A stretch of 64,000 nt of DNA from Pseudomonadota bacterium (GCA_027621915.1 JAQCAD010000002.1:62001-126000); one strand, 5' to 3'. Counted from the first letter of the stretch, positions 1 through 8,602 are shown. Made by a program: numbers and translations. Notes: a model not told the origin generated them from the sequence alone.

Positions 1-1
1 T

Positions 2-157
2 CTGAAGACAAACAATTGGCATTTGTTGCGTCGGGATCCGCCCTTTTTTGTTGGCGTCAGCGATGCATTGGAAAGCATGGATCTCGTTGCCACAAAAATG
101 CTGGCCGCAGTGCCACGAAAGCACTTGTCTTTACCGCCGGACCTGATGCCGAGCTAG
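2..157 (+). CDS. C-terminal fragment of an unidentified protein (runs off left edge)
   Basis: A reading frame open from the window edge to a TAG at 155-157 encodes the last 51 residues of a protein whose start lies outside the window. The translation has ordinary composition, with the segments RRDPPFFVGV and SDALESMDLVATKML, and looks more protein-like than the competing frames here. I do not recognise the family. It ends about 30 bases before the end of the oppositely oriented isomerase gene, so the two are convergent. The evidence is only an open frame and plausible composition. Confidence 0.4.
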   Translation: MKTNNWHLLRRDPPFFVGVSDALESMDLVATKMLAAVPRKHLSLPPDLMPS

Positions 158-185
158 GTGGAAAAGCCGCAGTTCGAATCCGTTC

Positions 186-764
186 TCAGTTGCGAAGGCG
201 CAGTGCCTTCTCGATGAAGTCGAAGCGATCATTGCCGAAAAACATTTCATCACCGACATAAAAAGTGGGTGCGCCGAATGCGCCTCGACTAATTGCTTCA
301 TCGGTGTTTTTCCGCAGTTCGTCCTTGATGGATTCTGTACCAATACCCTCAAAAGCAGCAGCGGACATGCCGGCGCTGGTCGCGATTTTCGCAAGGCACT
401 CCGTATCTTCCAGGTTTTTCCCATGAATCCACATTGCATCGAACAGCGCGCGGTGAATAGCCTCGAAGCAGCCCTCCCGTTGCGCGACGATCGCCAGTCG
501 TAAAGCGTTCACGGTATTCTGCGGAAACACCGGATTCATCTTGTACGGAATGGCATAACGTTCCACCCACCTGGCGACATCCGCATTGAGGTAGCTACCC
601 TTTGCTGCAACCGTCATTGGCGGGCTGTTTCCTGTCGCCCGCATGACGCCGCCGAGAAACATCGGTCGATACACAACTTCTGCGCGAATCGCTGCGACCT
701 GGCTGTTAGCGAGATACGAGTAGGTACTTACGTAGTCGAAGAAAAACTCCAGCTTGTGACTCAT
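186..764 (-). CDS. 2-hydroxychromene-2-carboxylate isomerase family (kappa-class GST/DsbA-like)
   Basis: This 192-residue protein has the DsbA-like thioredoxin fold of HCCA isomerases and kappa-class glutathione transferases, which use glutathione to isomerise 2-hydroxychromene-2-carboxylate in naphthalene catabolism. Visible marks are the N-terminal FFFDYVSTYSYLAN, where a Ser replaces the redox Cys of DsbA, and the C-terminal GAFGAPTFYV followed by FFGNDRFDFI. Its ATG overlaps the stop of the upstream glutathione transferase by 4 nt, so translation is probably coupled. No other naphthalene genes are nearby, so a general glutathione-dependent detoxification role is as likely as the named reaction. 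Confidence 0.85.
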   Translation of the reverse strand: MSHKLEFFFDYVSTYSYLANSQVAAIRAEVVYRPMFLGGVMRATGNSPPMTVAAKGSYLNADVARWVERYAIPYKMNPVFPQNTVNALRLAIVAQREGCFEAIHRALFDAMWIHGKNLEDTECLAKIATSAGMSAAAFEGIGTESIKDELRKNTDEAISRGAFGAPTFYVGDEMFFGNDRFDFIEKALRLRN

Positions 765-1372
765 TTCAACTCCATCGAAATATGGCCTGGACGTGACCGA
801 ATGCGGTCAATCCAGCCGCGTATCGCCGGATAACCCTGAAGGTCGAAGCCGCCCTCATCAGCCACGTGCGTGTATGCATACAAGGCGATGTCGGCAATCG
901 AAAATTTGTCGTCGACAAGAAATTCGTAGTGCTCCAGCCGTTGCTCCATTACGCGAAGTGCGGCGTAACCGCTTTTCTGTTTTTGTACAAGATCTGCCTG
1001 GCGTTCGACCGGACTCCCCAGATATCGAATGATGAATCTGGAAGTGGCGATGTAGGGTTCGTGACTGTATTGTTCGAAAAACATCCATTGCAGAATTTCT
1101 GCGCGGGAAAATGCGTCGTGTCCGAAAAAATCACCCCCATCCGCGACATAGCAAAGAATTGCGTTTGATTCTGCCAGGTGGCGGCCGTCCGGAAGCGACA
1201 GCAACGGAATTTTTCCATTCGGATTCATCGCCAGGAATTCCGGCGTGCGCGTGTCACCCGCGAGGATGTCCACTTCGTGCCACTCGTAGCTGATTTTCAA
1301 TTCCGAGAAAAGCAGCTTCAGCTTGTAGCAATTGCCCGAGCGCGAATCGCCGTATACTTTAAGTTTATCCAT
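761..1372 (-). CDS. glutathione S-transferase family protein
   Basis: This is a 203-residue soluble GST. The N-terminal thioredoxin-like half (about residues 4-78) carries the cis-proline segment MNPNGKIPLL and the gamma-glutamyl-binding ESNAI. The C-terminal helical half contains FSIADIALYAYTHVADEGG. I start it at 1372 (MDKLKVYGDS), because the upstream extension in the same frame reads as non-protein and would run through the neighbouring membrane gene. It is followed without a gap by the HCCA isomerase-like gene (4-nt overlap) and overlaps the end of the preceding membrane-protein gene by 8 nt, so all three probably form one operon. Its substrate cannot be read from sequence. Confidence 0.85.
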   Translation of the reverse strand: MDKLKVYGDSRSGNCYKLKLLFSELKISYEWHEVDILAGDTRTPEFLAMNPNGKIPLLSLPDGRHLAESNAILCYVADGGDFFGHDAFSRAEILQWMFFEQYSHEPYIATSRFIIRYLGSPVERQADLVQKQKSGYAALRVMEQRLEHYEFLVDDKFSIADIALYAYTHVADEGGFDLQGYPAIRGWIDRIRSRPGHISMELK

Positions 1373-1913
1373 CTCTAAACCTTTCGCCTGTGACCGGGGT
1401 GATTGTCCTGAGGCCCAGCACCTCATGTCTCTTGAGGCGCCTGTTGGCGAAAAACGCTGCCACGGCGCATGCGCAGATCGCGTAAATGTGATCGATCGGA
1501 CTGATAGCGTTGGAAAAAAAATACTTGATGGAATCCTGAGACAGCCCACTCACAACGCGCAAAGGTGCAGCCTCAATGTATCTCCCGGTCTCGAAAATGC
1601 CGATCATCAGGTTACCTGCATAAGCGGCGAAGGCGGCAACCACGGCAGCCAGTACCGGGAACCGCCAGTCAAGACCTCTGCCAAATCGTTGTACGGCGAT
1701 ACCGATCATCACCCCGATCAGCACTGAGAACCATGGGAAGACGCGTCCGGTTGCCACGGTGAACATTGCCCACAGCCAGCAAAGCAGTAGCGCGACCGCG
1801 ATACCAGCAGCGAACGCACGTGCGGCAGACTGCTCCGCAAGCAGTCGCCGGCCGTCGGCTGCCGGGCGTTTTTCGGCCTCTTTCTGCGAGTGCTTTTGCT
1901 TCAATCGAAACAT
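1365..1913 (-). CDS. hypothetical multi-pass membrane protein
   Basis: This 182-residue protein is of unknown function. A charged Lys/Glu-rich N-terminus (about 30 residues) precedes hydrophobic stretches near residues 33-55, 60-72, 84-105 and 140-156, suggesting four inner-membrane helices. The tail is basic. I recognise no catalytic motif. It is first in the short minus-strand operon with the GST and HCCA isomerase-like genes and overlaps the GST start by 8 nt. Upstream, it diverges from a lipoprotein gene starting at 2031. Confidence 0.65.
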   Translation of the reverse strand: MFRLKQKHSQKEAEKRPAADGRRLLAEQSAARAFAAGIAVALLLCWLWAMFTVATGRVFPWFSVLIGVMIGIAVQRFGRGLDWRFPVLAAVVAAFAAYAGNLMIGIFETGRYIEAAPLRVVSGLSQDSIKYFFSNAISPIDHIYAICACAVAAFFANRRLKRHEVLGLRTITPVTGERFRDG

Positions 1914-2030
1914 GGTTGAGTTTTGGAGGGTCTGTTCCGGACGAGGCGCAGTATATTACAGGCCGGGGAGACTTCGTGGGTAATGCGCCGGTGCATGACG
2001 CATGGTATATATTCATCTGTGGAGACGAGC

Positions 2031-2639
2031 ATGCAAATACGATACATATTGCCGATTTTCTTGTCAGTGATGCTATTCCTGGTTGCGTGTGCATCCGCGC
2101 CGTCACCTGCGACTGTTATTCGGACTCACCTGGGTCTCCCTGATGGGCACGCCGGGTTTAGCAACGTTCTCGTCATCAGTGTGGCCGGTGATTACGAATC
2201 TCGTGCCCTGTTTGAACGCCATATCGCTACCGCTTTTGCCGATACCCGGGGCAGCGAAACTGCTTATTTCACGGTCGTTGGGCGACAGCCACATCTGACT
2301 CGCAATGCGCTCGACACAGCGATTCTTTCTCGAAAGTTTGACGCCGTCATACTCACACGGCTGAAAGGGCAGGACCGGCAGGATCTGGTCGCGAACCGGC
2401 CGGTTGGACGATCGTTTGATCTGTTCGGTTACGACTATTCAGAATTGAATATGCCCGCGAAAATTGAACAGGCAAAATCAATTACGTTCGTTACCGAAGT
2501 TTATTCGACATCAACGAAGAGGAAGGTCTGGTCGATCGATTCCTTGAGTTTTAACAAAGTGACGGCGGTTGAGCTGATCAATGAACAAGCCGCCACAATC
2601 GCCGCGCAGCTTCGCAAGGATGGTGTTCTGTCGCGCTGA
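2031..2639 (+). CDS. hypothetical lipoprotein
   Basis: This 202-residue predicted lipoprotein has a short signal peptide ending in the lipobox LVAC (Cys about residue 19), so it should be lipidated and exported. I choose the start at 2031 because a GGAG ribosome-binding site sits 6 nt upstream and the signal peptide begins there; an upstream in-frame ATG at 1923 would bury the signal. The mature part alternates beta-like and helical segments (for example VLVISVAGDY and FDAVILTRLKG) and ends in a helix rich in Ala and Gln. Such proteins are often envelope-associated, but I cannot assign a function. It is convergent with the ornithine-cyclodeaminase family gene. Confidence 0.7.
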   Translation: MQIRYILPIFLSVMLFLVACASAPSPATVIRTHLGLPDGHAGFSNVLVISVAGDYESRALFERHIATAFADTRGSETAYFTVVGRQPHLTRNALDTAILSRKFDAVILTRLKGQDRQDLVANRPVGRSFDLFGYDYSELNMPAKIEQAKSITFVTEVYSTSTKRKVWSIDSLSFNKVTAVELINEQAATIAAQLRKDGVLSR

Positions 2640-2701
2640 TTGCGAGACGGGACTCGGCCAGGCAACGACCGTTCACGACCAGGATCATGCAGTAGAAAAC
2701 G

Positions 2702-3649
2702 TCAACTGCCGTTGTTGTGATTTCGAACCGCGAGTTCGGCCGCCGCTAAGTCTTCAAGTGCCGTACCGACGGACTTGAACAGGGTTATTTCGTCCACAGC
2801 TGATCTTCCCTTTGCGCGACGCATGGCCAAATCGCGGAGCGAGCCACGAATGTCCGTCTCAATGATCGCGCCGCATTCAATCGCCTGAACAATTTCACCT
2901 GACTCGGCCAACGCGCCGGCCCTTGTGTCAACGTAAAGATCCGCTCGTGCGATCGCGAGTGAATCTGCCTCGGCCATGCCGGGTGTGAATGCACCGACGA
3001 GATCGATGTGCTGCCCTGCCGTGAGCCATTCACCCTTGAGCAGTGGCTCCGTCGCCAGCGTTGCGCAACTGACGATGTCCGCATCGCGACATGCTTCTTC
3101 CAGATTGTCTGCCACGGAAATTTCAAGAGATGAGCCGGACAGTTTATCAGCAAGCCGTCGCGCAGCATCGGGACGTCTGCCCCAAATGGTAACGGTCTTT
3201 ATCGGCCTGGCGGTCGCATGCGCGCGAACAAGGTGTGGCGCGAGGTTGCCGGTTCCGACCATGAGCAGTTTCGTCGCGTCTTTTCGTGACAGATAGGTCG
3301 ACGCCAGTGCCGAGGCCGCCGCGGTCCTGCGTAGCGTGAGCTCAGTGCCATCAAGCAGAGCAACCGGCATTCCGTTTTTAGCGCTCATGAGCAGGTAGCT
3401 GCCAAACACGGCCGGATTGCCTTGCTTCACATTGTCCGGAAAAACGGTCACGATCTTGACGCCCATGTTGGCGCCTTTGCGCCACGCAGGCATCAGCAAC
3501 AAGATGCCGGCGTTGCCACCCGGCACTGACACTTCGTGATGGGCGCGCGCAGGCACCTCAACATCACTCGCAAACGCTTCGTTTAGCGCTTCGATCAGCT
3601 GCTTGATCGGCAATGCAGCCGCCACCATTTTCGCGTCGAGATTCAGCAT
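2702..3649 (-). CDS. ornithine cyclodeaminase / mu-crystallin family protein
   Basis: This 315-residue NAD(P)-binding protein belongs to the OCD/mu-crystallin family, whose members deaminate ornithine to proline or reduce ketimines and opine-like compounds. Visible marks are the substrate-side GVKIVTVFPDN (with the conserved Lys), LLDGTELTLRRTAA, the dinucleotide-binding GTGNLAPHLVRAH near residues 132-144, and DIVSCATLATEPLL. The length is typical. It is divergent from the APC permease operon, with only 45 bp between starts, so shared regulation is plausible and the two may act on the same amino-acid-like substrate. The exact reaction is not determined. Confidence 0.85.
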   Translation of the reverse strand: MLNLDAKMVAAALPIKQLIEALNEAFASDVEVPARAHHEVSVPGGNAGILLLMPAWRKGANMGVKIVTVFPDNVKQGNPAVFGSYLLMSAKNGMPVALLDGTELTLRRTAAASALASTYLSRKDATKLLMVGTGNLAPHLVRAHATARPIKTVTIWGRRPDAARRLADKLSGSSLEISVADNLEEACRDADIVSCATLATEPLLKGEWLTAGQHIDLVGAFTPGMAEADSLAIARADLYVDTRAGALAESGEIVQAIECGAIIETDIRGSLRDLAMRRAKGRSAVDEITLFKSVGTALEDLAAAELAVRNHNNGS

Positions 3650-3694
3650 AGGATGCGCGAGGATAGCACTTCCCCACGATGATCAAGACCTGTA

Positions 3695-5104
3695 ATGTCT
3701 GAGCGCAAACCATCTTCAGCGAGCTCAAGAATAATAATGACGCTGCAACGAAAACTCGGCCTGTCGGCGGTGTTGGCCGTCGTGATCGGCGACATGATCG
3801 GCTCCGGCATTTTCTTCACCCCGGGGGAACTTGCCGTCGTTGCGTCTGCCGAGTGGCAAGTCTATTTTTTCTGGTCCCTGTGTGGAGTCATTACCCTCTG
3901 CGGCGCGCTGACGCTTGCGGAACTGTCGGCACTCATCCCCAGGGCTGGTGTGGCCTACCACGCGCTTAATGAAGCTTATGGTCCGTTCGCCGGTTTCATG
4001 CAGGCATGGATGATGATACTGGTCAGTGGTCCTGGCGCTATCGCGGGTGTCGCAATATTGTTTGGCGAGCTCGCGAACCAGGTTTTCGGCACCGGGTCTG
4101 CCGGTATGCAGATCGGCTGGGCGATCATCGCGATCGCATTCTTTGTCGCTGTTAATCTGCGCGGCGCCGAATGGGGTGGCCGGACCCAGGTTTTTCTTAC
4201 GACCGTGAAAGTGATCGGTTTGGTCGCACTGATTGTTGGCGGTGTCTTTATCGCCTCACCGGCATCAGTCGCACAGGAGTCCATCGATGCGACTACAATT
4301 AAGGGCGGCGTGGTCGGTTTTTTACGTTTCATTGGATTGGGCGTCGCAATTGTCCTCTTTACTTACGATGGATGGATCGACGCGTCCAACGTTGCCGGGG
4401 AGGTAAAAAATCCCGGTCGCAATTTCCCCCTGGCGATGGGCATTGGTGTTGTAACCATTACGCTGATTTATTTGCTGGTTAACTTTGCCTTTCTCAGGGT
4501 CGTGCCACTCGAGGTGATGCGGGAGAATCCGTCTCTCGTTGCGCCGGCTGTTGCCAGGGCGGCGTTCGGCGATGCCGGCGGTACGGCATTGAGTTTCCTG
4601 ATGTGGATTTCAATATTCGGTGCTCTCGGCGGGTTGATCATGACATTGCCGCGTTTGTTTTATGCCGCAGCGTCGGAGTATGTTGAACGCGCTGAGCACA
4701 CGGTGCTTGGGCCCGTTTTCAAAGCTATCTCACATCTGTCGCCGATTCGCAGTGTACCAACCGGCGCGATTCTTTTTGCGGCGGGAATATCCATTGCAGC
4801 ACTTTTGTTCTTTGGCTCTTTTTCCCGGATAGTCACGTTTTTTCTCGTGCCGTTTCAGTTCATGAATATTCTGATGGTGTCATCAATTTTCAGATTGCGG
4901 AAACGATTGGCGACTGAAGTCTCGTTCAGGGTGCCCGGTTACCCGGTGGTGCCAGGCATTTTTATTTTCGTGATGTCATTGTTCCTAATCGCGGCACTGG
5001 TCTATAACCCGCTGGACAGCGTAATCGGTATTGCGCTTACCCTTGCCGGTGCGCCGGTATACAGAATGTTGGCGAAGGTAAACACGGAGCAGGAAAATGG
5101 CTGA
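3695..5104 (+). CDS. APC-superfamily amino acid permease
   Basis: This inner-membrane transporter of about 469 residues belongs to the amino acid-polyamine-organocation superfamily. The first helix carries the family signature DMIGSGIFFTPG, and about 12 hydrophobic segments follow. A second in-frame ATG at 3737 (MTLQRKLG) would also give a normal N-terminus; neither has a strong ribosome-binding site. Its stop overlaps the start of the BtpA-family gene by 8 nt, followed by a PfkB kinase, so the imported compound is probably phosphorylated and processed by these partners. FrlA, the fructoselysine permease, is a known relative with a kinase in its operon, but substrate identity here is inference. 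Confidence 0.85.
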   Translation: MSERKPSSASSRIIMTLQRKLGLSAVLAVVIGDMIGSGIFFTPGELAVVASAEWQVYFFWSLCGVITLCGALTLAELSALIPRAGVAYHALNEAYGPFAGFMQAWMMILVSGPGAIAGVAILFGELANQVFGTGSAGMQIGWAIIAIAFFVAVNLRGAEWGGRTQVFLTTVKVIGLVALIVGGVFIASPASVAQESIDATTIKGGVVGFLRFIGLGVAIVLFTYDGWIDASNVAGEVKNPGRNFPLAMGIGVVTITLIYLLVNFAFLRVVPLEVMRENPSLVAPAVARAAFGDAGGTALSFLMWISIFGALGGLIMTLPRLFYAAASEYVERAEHTVLGPVFKAISHLSPIRSVPTGAILFAAGISIAALLFFGSFSRIVTFFLVPFQFMNILMVSSIFRLRKRLATEVSFRVPGYPVVPGIFIFVMSLFLIAALVYNPLDSVIGIALTLAGAPVYRMLAKVNTEQENG

Positions 5105-5885
5105 CTTTCGGGCAGTTTTTTCAACACCCAAGCCCATTATCGGCATGATTCACCTGCCGGCCCTGCCCGGCTACCCGGGGTCGAAAGGGATCAACTATAC
5201 GATCAGGCGAGCTGTCGCAGATCTCCGGGCACTTGAGGACGGCGGGGCTGACGGGGTGCTGATTGAGAATGAGCACGACCGGCCGCACCGGGTGGAAGCT
5301 GCGCCGGAAACCATTGCGGCGATGACCAGGATTACTCGTGCTGTCGTGCAGGAAAGTGAGACAGTCGTCGTGGGATGTGAAATTCTTTTGAACGATCCGA
5401 GAGCATCTCTGGCCGTCGCACGGATGGCTGGCGCCCAATTTATTCGCACGGACTATTTCGTCGACAGAATGACACGCCCTGAGTACGGCGAGTTTGCGAT
5501 TGATCCGGACGCGTTGCTGAAATATCGTTCACAGATCGGCGCCGAAAGGGTACTGATACTGGCTGACATTCAGGTCAAGTACGCGTCGATGGTGACCCCC
5601 AGGTCATTACGGGAGTCAGCAGCGCTGGCGCGGATTAAGGGAGCGGATGCTGTGATCGTCACTGGCGATGCGAGCGGCGATGCACCGACGGTGGAACATC
5701 TGCGGGAGTCTGCCGGTCATGGCCTGCCTGTTCTTATTGGCAGCGGCCTGAGACCCGACAACGCCGAAGCGCTACTTGCCGAATGCGACGGCGCTATCGT
5801 CGGCACATCGATAATCAAAGACGGTTCGGTGAATCCTGACTCTCTCGAGTTGTTAATGTCTCATGCGAGAAGGCAACGGAAGTGA
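5097..5885 (+). CDS. BtpA/SgcQ family TIM-barrel protein
   Basis: This 262-residue protein of the BtpA/SgcQ family opens with IIGMIHLPALPGYPGS, the typical first strand and loop. Further marks are DGVLIENEHDRP, GAQFIRTDYF, ADIQVKYA, ADAVIVTGDASGD and the phosphate-binding-like end VLIGSGLRPDNA with GAIVGTSIIKDG. The last two resemble the phosphate grip of (beta/alpha)8 enzymes such as phosphoribosyl isomerases. Family members have been linked to photosystem I biogenesis (BtpA) and to an uncharacterised sugar operon (SgcQ), with no settled reaction. Overlaps with both neighbours (8 nt and 4 nt) indicate translational coupling. A TIM-barrel enzyme acting on the kinase product is a reasonable inference. 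Confidence 0.85.
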   Translation: MADFRAVFSTPKPIIGMIHLPALPGYPGSKGINYTIRRAVADLRALEDGGADGVLIENEHDRPHRVEAAPETIAAMTRITRAVVQESETVVVGCEILLNDPRASLAVARMAGAQFIRTDYFVDRMTRPEYGEFAIDPDALLKYRSQIGAERVLILADIQVKYASMVTPRSLRESAALARIKGADAVIVTGDASGDAPTVEHLRESAGHGLPVLIGSGLRPDNAEALLAECDGAIVGTSIIKDGSVNPDSLELLMSHARRQRK

Positions 5886-6736
5886 GGGTCGTTTGCGTCG
5901 GCGATTGCGGAATCGATCACTACGTCCCATCGAATGAACGTCGTTGCGGAGGCATTACAGCTAATTTTGCAAGGCACGCGCGACGCGAATTCCCGGCTGA
6001 CGACAGAATTGAGATCGTGTCCTGCGTTGGGAGCGATGACGGTGCTGCGTTGGTTAAGGCTTCGCTCGCGAACTCCGGGATCAGTTGCCATATTTCAGAA
6101 CTGCCGGGAACAACGCCGGTGCAGACCATTGAGATCGATTCCAGCGGCGAGAAAAATTTCGTTCGTTACGACGAAGGCGTGTTGCGGGATTTTACTTTCG
6201 GTGCCAACGAGCGTGAAATGATCGCATCGTGCGATTTGTTAGTCGCGCCCGTCTACCTGCAAATTGTTGATTTGTTTGATGATTTGATGATGGTGCAGCG
6301 AGCCGGTTTGACCGCTGTCGATTTCTCCGATTTCCTGCAGCATCCTGATTTCGCTTTGCTGGAGCGGCATCTCGATTGCATCGACATAGGTTTTTTCGGT
6401 TTGTCCGTGGGCGACGCCGATGCGATTGACCGACTCGCTGACTTGGCGGCGAGTAATAAAAAACTGTTTATCGTTACGCTGGGTGCGGACGGCAGTCGCG
6501 CATTTCACGGCGCGTCACGATTCGAATGCCTGGCGACCCCGGTGGAGAAAGTTGTTGATACGACCGGAGCGGGCGACGCATTTGCAGCTGCGTTTCTGGC
6601 GAGTTACTGTCATGGCGCGGGCGTACGTGATGCCATGAAGAGGGGTGCTACGCTGGCGGCAGAAGTGGTTGGCTACTGCGGTAGCTACGTACTGCCAACT
6701 TCCGCGATGACCAGTACGATCAAAATGAGGAGGTAG
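5882..6736 (+). CDS. PfkB-family carbohydrate kinase
   Basis: This 284-residue ribokinase-like sugar kinase starts at a GTG that overlaps the preceding stop by 4 nt. It has the N-terminal sugar-binding region GDCGIDHYVP with GGITANFARHA, and the diagnostic C-terminal DTTGAGDAFAAAF (near residue 222), which provides the anion hole and catalytic Asp. It would phosphorylate a sugar or sugar conjugate with ATP in the cytoplasm. FrlD, which phosphorylates fructoselysine, is a similar small kinase found with an APC permease, but no FrlB-type deglycase is present here. The substrate is unknown. Confidence 0.85.
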   Translation: MRVVCVGDCGIDHYVPSNERRCGGITANFARHARREFPADDRIEIVSCVGSDDGAALVKASLANSGISCHISELPGTTPVQTIEIDSSGEKNFVRYDEGVLRDFTFGANEREMIASCDLLVAPVYLQIVDLFDDLMMVQRAGLTAVDFSDFLQHPDFALLERHLDCIDIGFFGLSVGDADAIDRLADLAASNKKLFIVTLGADGSRAFHGASRFECLATPVEKVVDTTGAGDAFAAAFLASYCHGAGVRDAMKRGATLAAEVVGYCGSYVLPTSAMTSTIKMRR

Positions 6737-6741
6737 TCTGT

Positions 6742-7308
6742 ATGTCTATGTTGATTGCAGGTGTCCTGGTGTGGGTCGGCGTCCATTTGATCCCTGTTTT
6801 GGCGAGGGCTTTTCGGCAGAATTTCATCGATTCGAAAGGCAAGGGTACTTATCGCGGCATATTTGCGTTGGCGATATTCGCGTCTTTGGCGCTTATCGTG
6901 CTTGGCTGGCGTTCGTCTCCCGAAGTCTATTTGTATGTACTGGAGCCACCGGTTAAGACGGTCGCGTTCATATTAATATGTGTCGCCTTTATCATTTTCG
7001 GTTCGGCGCATCATCCATCGTCGATAAAACGATTCGTTCGGCATCCGATGCTCGTCGGCGTCGCAGTCTGGGCGCTGGCCCACCTGTTGACGAATGGCTC
7101 GACCCGCGCGCTTGTATTGTTTGGTGGTATGGGTGCCTGGGCGTTAATTGAAATTCTCCTCATTAACAGGCGCGATGGCGTTTACGTGAAACCTGAAGCC
7201 CCCGGGTTCAACGAAGAGCTCAAAGGACTGTTTTTCAGTGCCGGGATTCTGTTGCTGGTGCTGTTGGCACACCCCTACTTCACGGGCGTCACCCCTTTCC
7301 CGCGCTAG
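6742..7308 (+). CDS. NnrU family membrane protein
   Basis: This 188-residue polytopic inner-membrane protein of the NnrU family has about six hydrophobic segments. The conserved parts are LVWVGVHLIPVLA near the start, RHPMLVGVAVWALAHLL in the middle and HPYFTGVTP at the end. An AGGAGG ribosome-binding site lies just upstream of the ATG. NnrU was named from denitrification gene clusters and is related to isoprenoid/haem-O metabolism proteins; its biochemical role is not settled. It lies 5 nt after the PfkB kinase and is probably co-transcribed, though the functional link is unclear. Confidence 0.85.
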   Translation: MSMLIAGVLVWVGVHLIPVLARAFRQNFIDSKGKGTYRGIFALAIFASLALIVLGWRSSPEVYLYVLEPPVKTVAFILICVAFIIFGSAHHPSSIKRFVRHPMLVGVAVWALAHLLTNGSTRALVLFGGMGAWALIEILLINRRDGVYVKPEAPGFNEELKGLFFSAGILLLVLLAHPYFTGVTPFPR

Positions 7309-7376
7309 GCAGGTCGGTGGCAGGCTGGTTATCGGCTTGTTTTCGGATTCGGCCAGCAGCAAATTCCGTGAGGATT

Positions 7377-8108
7377 TCAGGATCCCTGGTGCGGTCGATA
7401 AGGTTTTCTGAAATGAACAAACAGGGCGAGTAGTAACACGCCCAGGGAAGCAAACATCGATATACGCCAGTAGCTCGTTGCCAGCCTGATAATTTCGAAT
7501 TTCTCAACAAACAAGGTTTCGCATGCACCGTCTCCGGTATCGAGTCGCGTCGTGCTGGTGCCGCGTTTTCCTCCGCCCTGGGTGCCGTAACTCGCCAGAT
7601 AACCCCGGACTCGAATCTGGTCGCCGATGTTTACGTCCTTGACCGTGTCCCGAATGTAATCGTCATCGGAAATCAGGTGGTTGTTTGACAACTGGTACAT
7701 GTCGAAGGCATCCCATGCAGCCATGTCCCTGGTGCTTGCGTTGCAGGTGAAGATGCCATTCCAGAATTTTATTTTGTCGAGGTGAGGGTTGGTCGTGTTG
7801 TCGCCCCAGATGACACACACATCCAGCATGTTCAGGTGATCGTTCGAACGCAGGTGCATGCGACTGTCGCCGTCATGATGACGGAACGATACAACCATTC
7901 CATACAGATCGTACGCAAACTGCGGGTCGATCTCGTACCTTACGTCTTCGAACAGAGTTTCGAACGGGCGCCTTTGCGTCGGCGTTTGCGTCGGTTCGTT
8001 TCGGACCTGTGCCACATAGTCGATGTTTCCGGGCAGATCGTTCCTGTTCCAGAAAGACACCAGCAACCAGATGAATGAGGTTGCGACGAGGATTCGATTG
8101 GCGCTCAT
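7377..8108 (-). CDS. hypothetical membrane-anchored periplasmic protein
   Basis: This 243-residue protein has a hydrophobic helix at each end: about residues 5-20, and about 214-233 before a basic tail. The central part of about 190 residues is therefore probably periplasmic. That part contains LDVCVIWGDN, WNGIFTCNASTRD and NIGDQIRVRGYLASYG; the last looks like an OB-fold-type strand pair. It has three central Cys residues, spaced so that a disulfide is possible. I do not recognise the family. It is convergent with the NnrU gene. Confidence 0.65.
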   Translation of the reverse strand: MSANRILVATSFIWLLVSFWNRNDLPGNIDYVAQVRNEPTQTPTQRRPFETLFEDVRYEIDPQFAYDLYGMVVSFRHHDGDSRMHLRSNDHLNMLDVCVIWGDNTTNPHLDKIKFWNGIFTCNASTRDMAAWDAFDMYQLSNNHLISDDDYIRDTVKDVNIGDQIRVRGYLASYGTQGGGKRGTSTTRLDTGDGACETLFVEKFEIIRLATSYWRISMFASLGVLLLALFVHFRKPYRPHQGS

Positions 8109-8216
8109 TTACTCCATGCACAGGCGTTTTTACGTGCGGACTATTGTAGGTGCAGCCGGCTGCGGAAGAGTTGAACCACGACTCATTTTGGTTGGCGCCG
8201 CGCTAATCCGCAGTTC

Positions 8217-8245
8217 CCGGGCAGGCTACCCGGGTCGCTGCCCGG
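8217..8245. repeat. GC-rich inverted repeat
   Basis: Arms CCGGGCAG (8217-8224) and CTGCCCGG (8238-8245) are perfect inverses around a 13-nt spacer that itself contains ACCCGGGT. It lies between the cupin stop and the next minus-strand gene. It has no U-tract, so I do not call it a terminator. Confidence 0.4.
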
Positions 8246-8254
8246 ACGGGGTGT

Positions 8255-8602
8255 TCAGGCTTCGTAAATGACGAAGTTCTTCTTCGTCGGCGTCACTACT
8301 TCCCAGGTCCCAACGAATCCCCGAGGAATGACAAAACTATCGCCTGGGGCGACCGTAGTCGAATTGCCAGAGTCGTCAGTGATGATGCTTTCTCCTTCGA
8401 GGATCTGACAGGTCTCCTCTTCTGTATATGAGATCTTCCACTTCCCTTTCTCGCTATGCCATATGCCGACGAAAAACTTGTTGGTCGGATCCGTGTACTG
8501 CACCCAGACAGTTTGCCTGGGGTTTCCGGCAATCAGTTTTTCCGGGGCGAGGAAGTACTCTTCTTTTTCGATGGCGGCATCGGCGAGCATGCGTAGATTC
8601 AT
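8255..8602 (-). CDS. cupin-domain protein (EutQ/DUF861-like)
   Basis: This is a 115-residue single-domain cupin. The double-stranded beta-helix is visible as FVGIWHSEKGKWKISYTEEE, then CQILEGESIITDDSGNST, then VAPGDSFVIPRGFVGTWEV. The PGDSFVIPRGFVGTWE block is typical of the cupin_3 (DUF861) group that includes EutQ-like and ureidoglycine-aminohydrolase-like proteins. The classical His metal ligands are largely absent, so metal-dependent catalysis is doubtful. I start at 8602 (MNLRMLAD), since the longer frame would overlap the divergent membrane gene. Function unknown. Confidence 0.75.
   Translation of the reverse strand: MNLRMLADAAIEKEEYFLAPEKLIAGNPRQTVWVQYTDPTNKFFVGIWHSEKGKWKISYTEEETCQILEGESIITDDSGNSTTVAPGDSFVIPRGFVGTWEVVTPTKKNFVIYEA

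Noticed and set aside
5097-6736. Naming the kinase operon frlABCD (fructoselysine)
   Set aside because: No FrlB deglycase or FrlC epimerase is present and the BtpA barrel is a different family. The similarity is only in layout.
8217-8245. GC-rich inverted repeat as an intrinsic terminator for the cupin gene
   Set aside because: The arms are perfect, but there is no U-tract and the spacer is 13 nt. Kept only as a low-confidence repeat.
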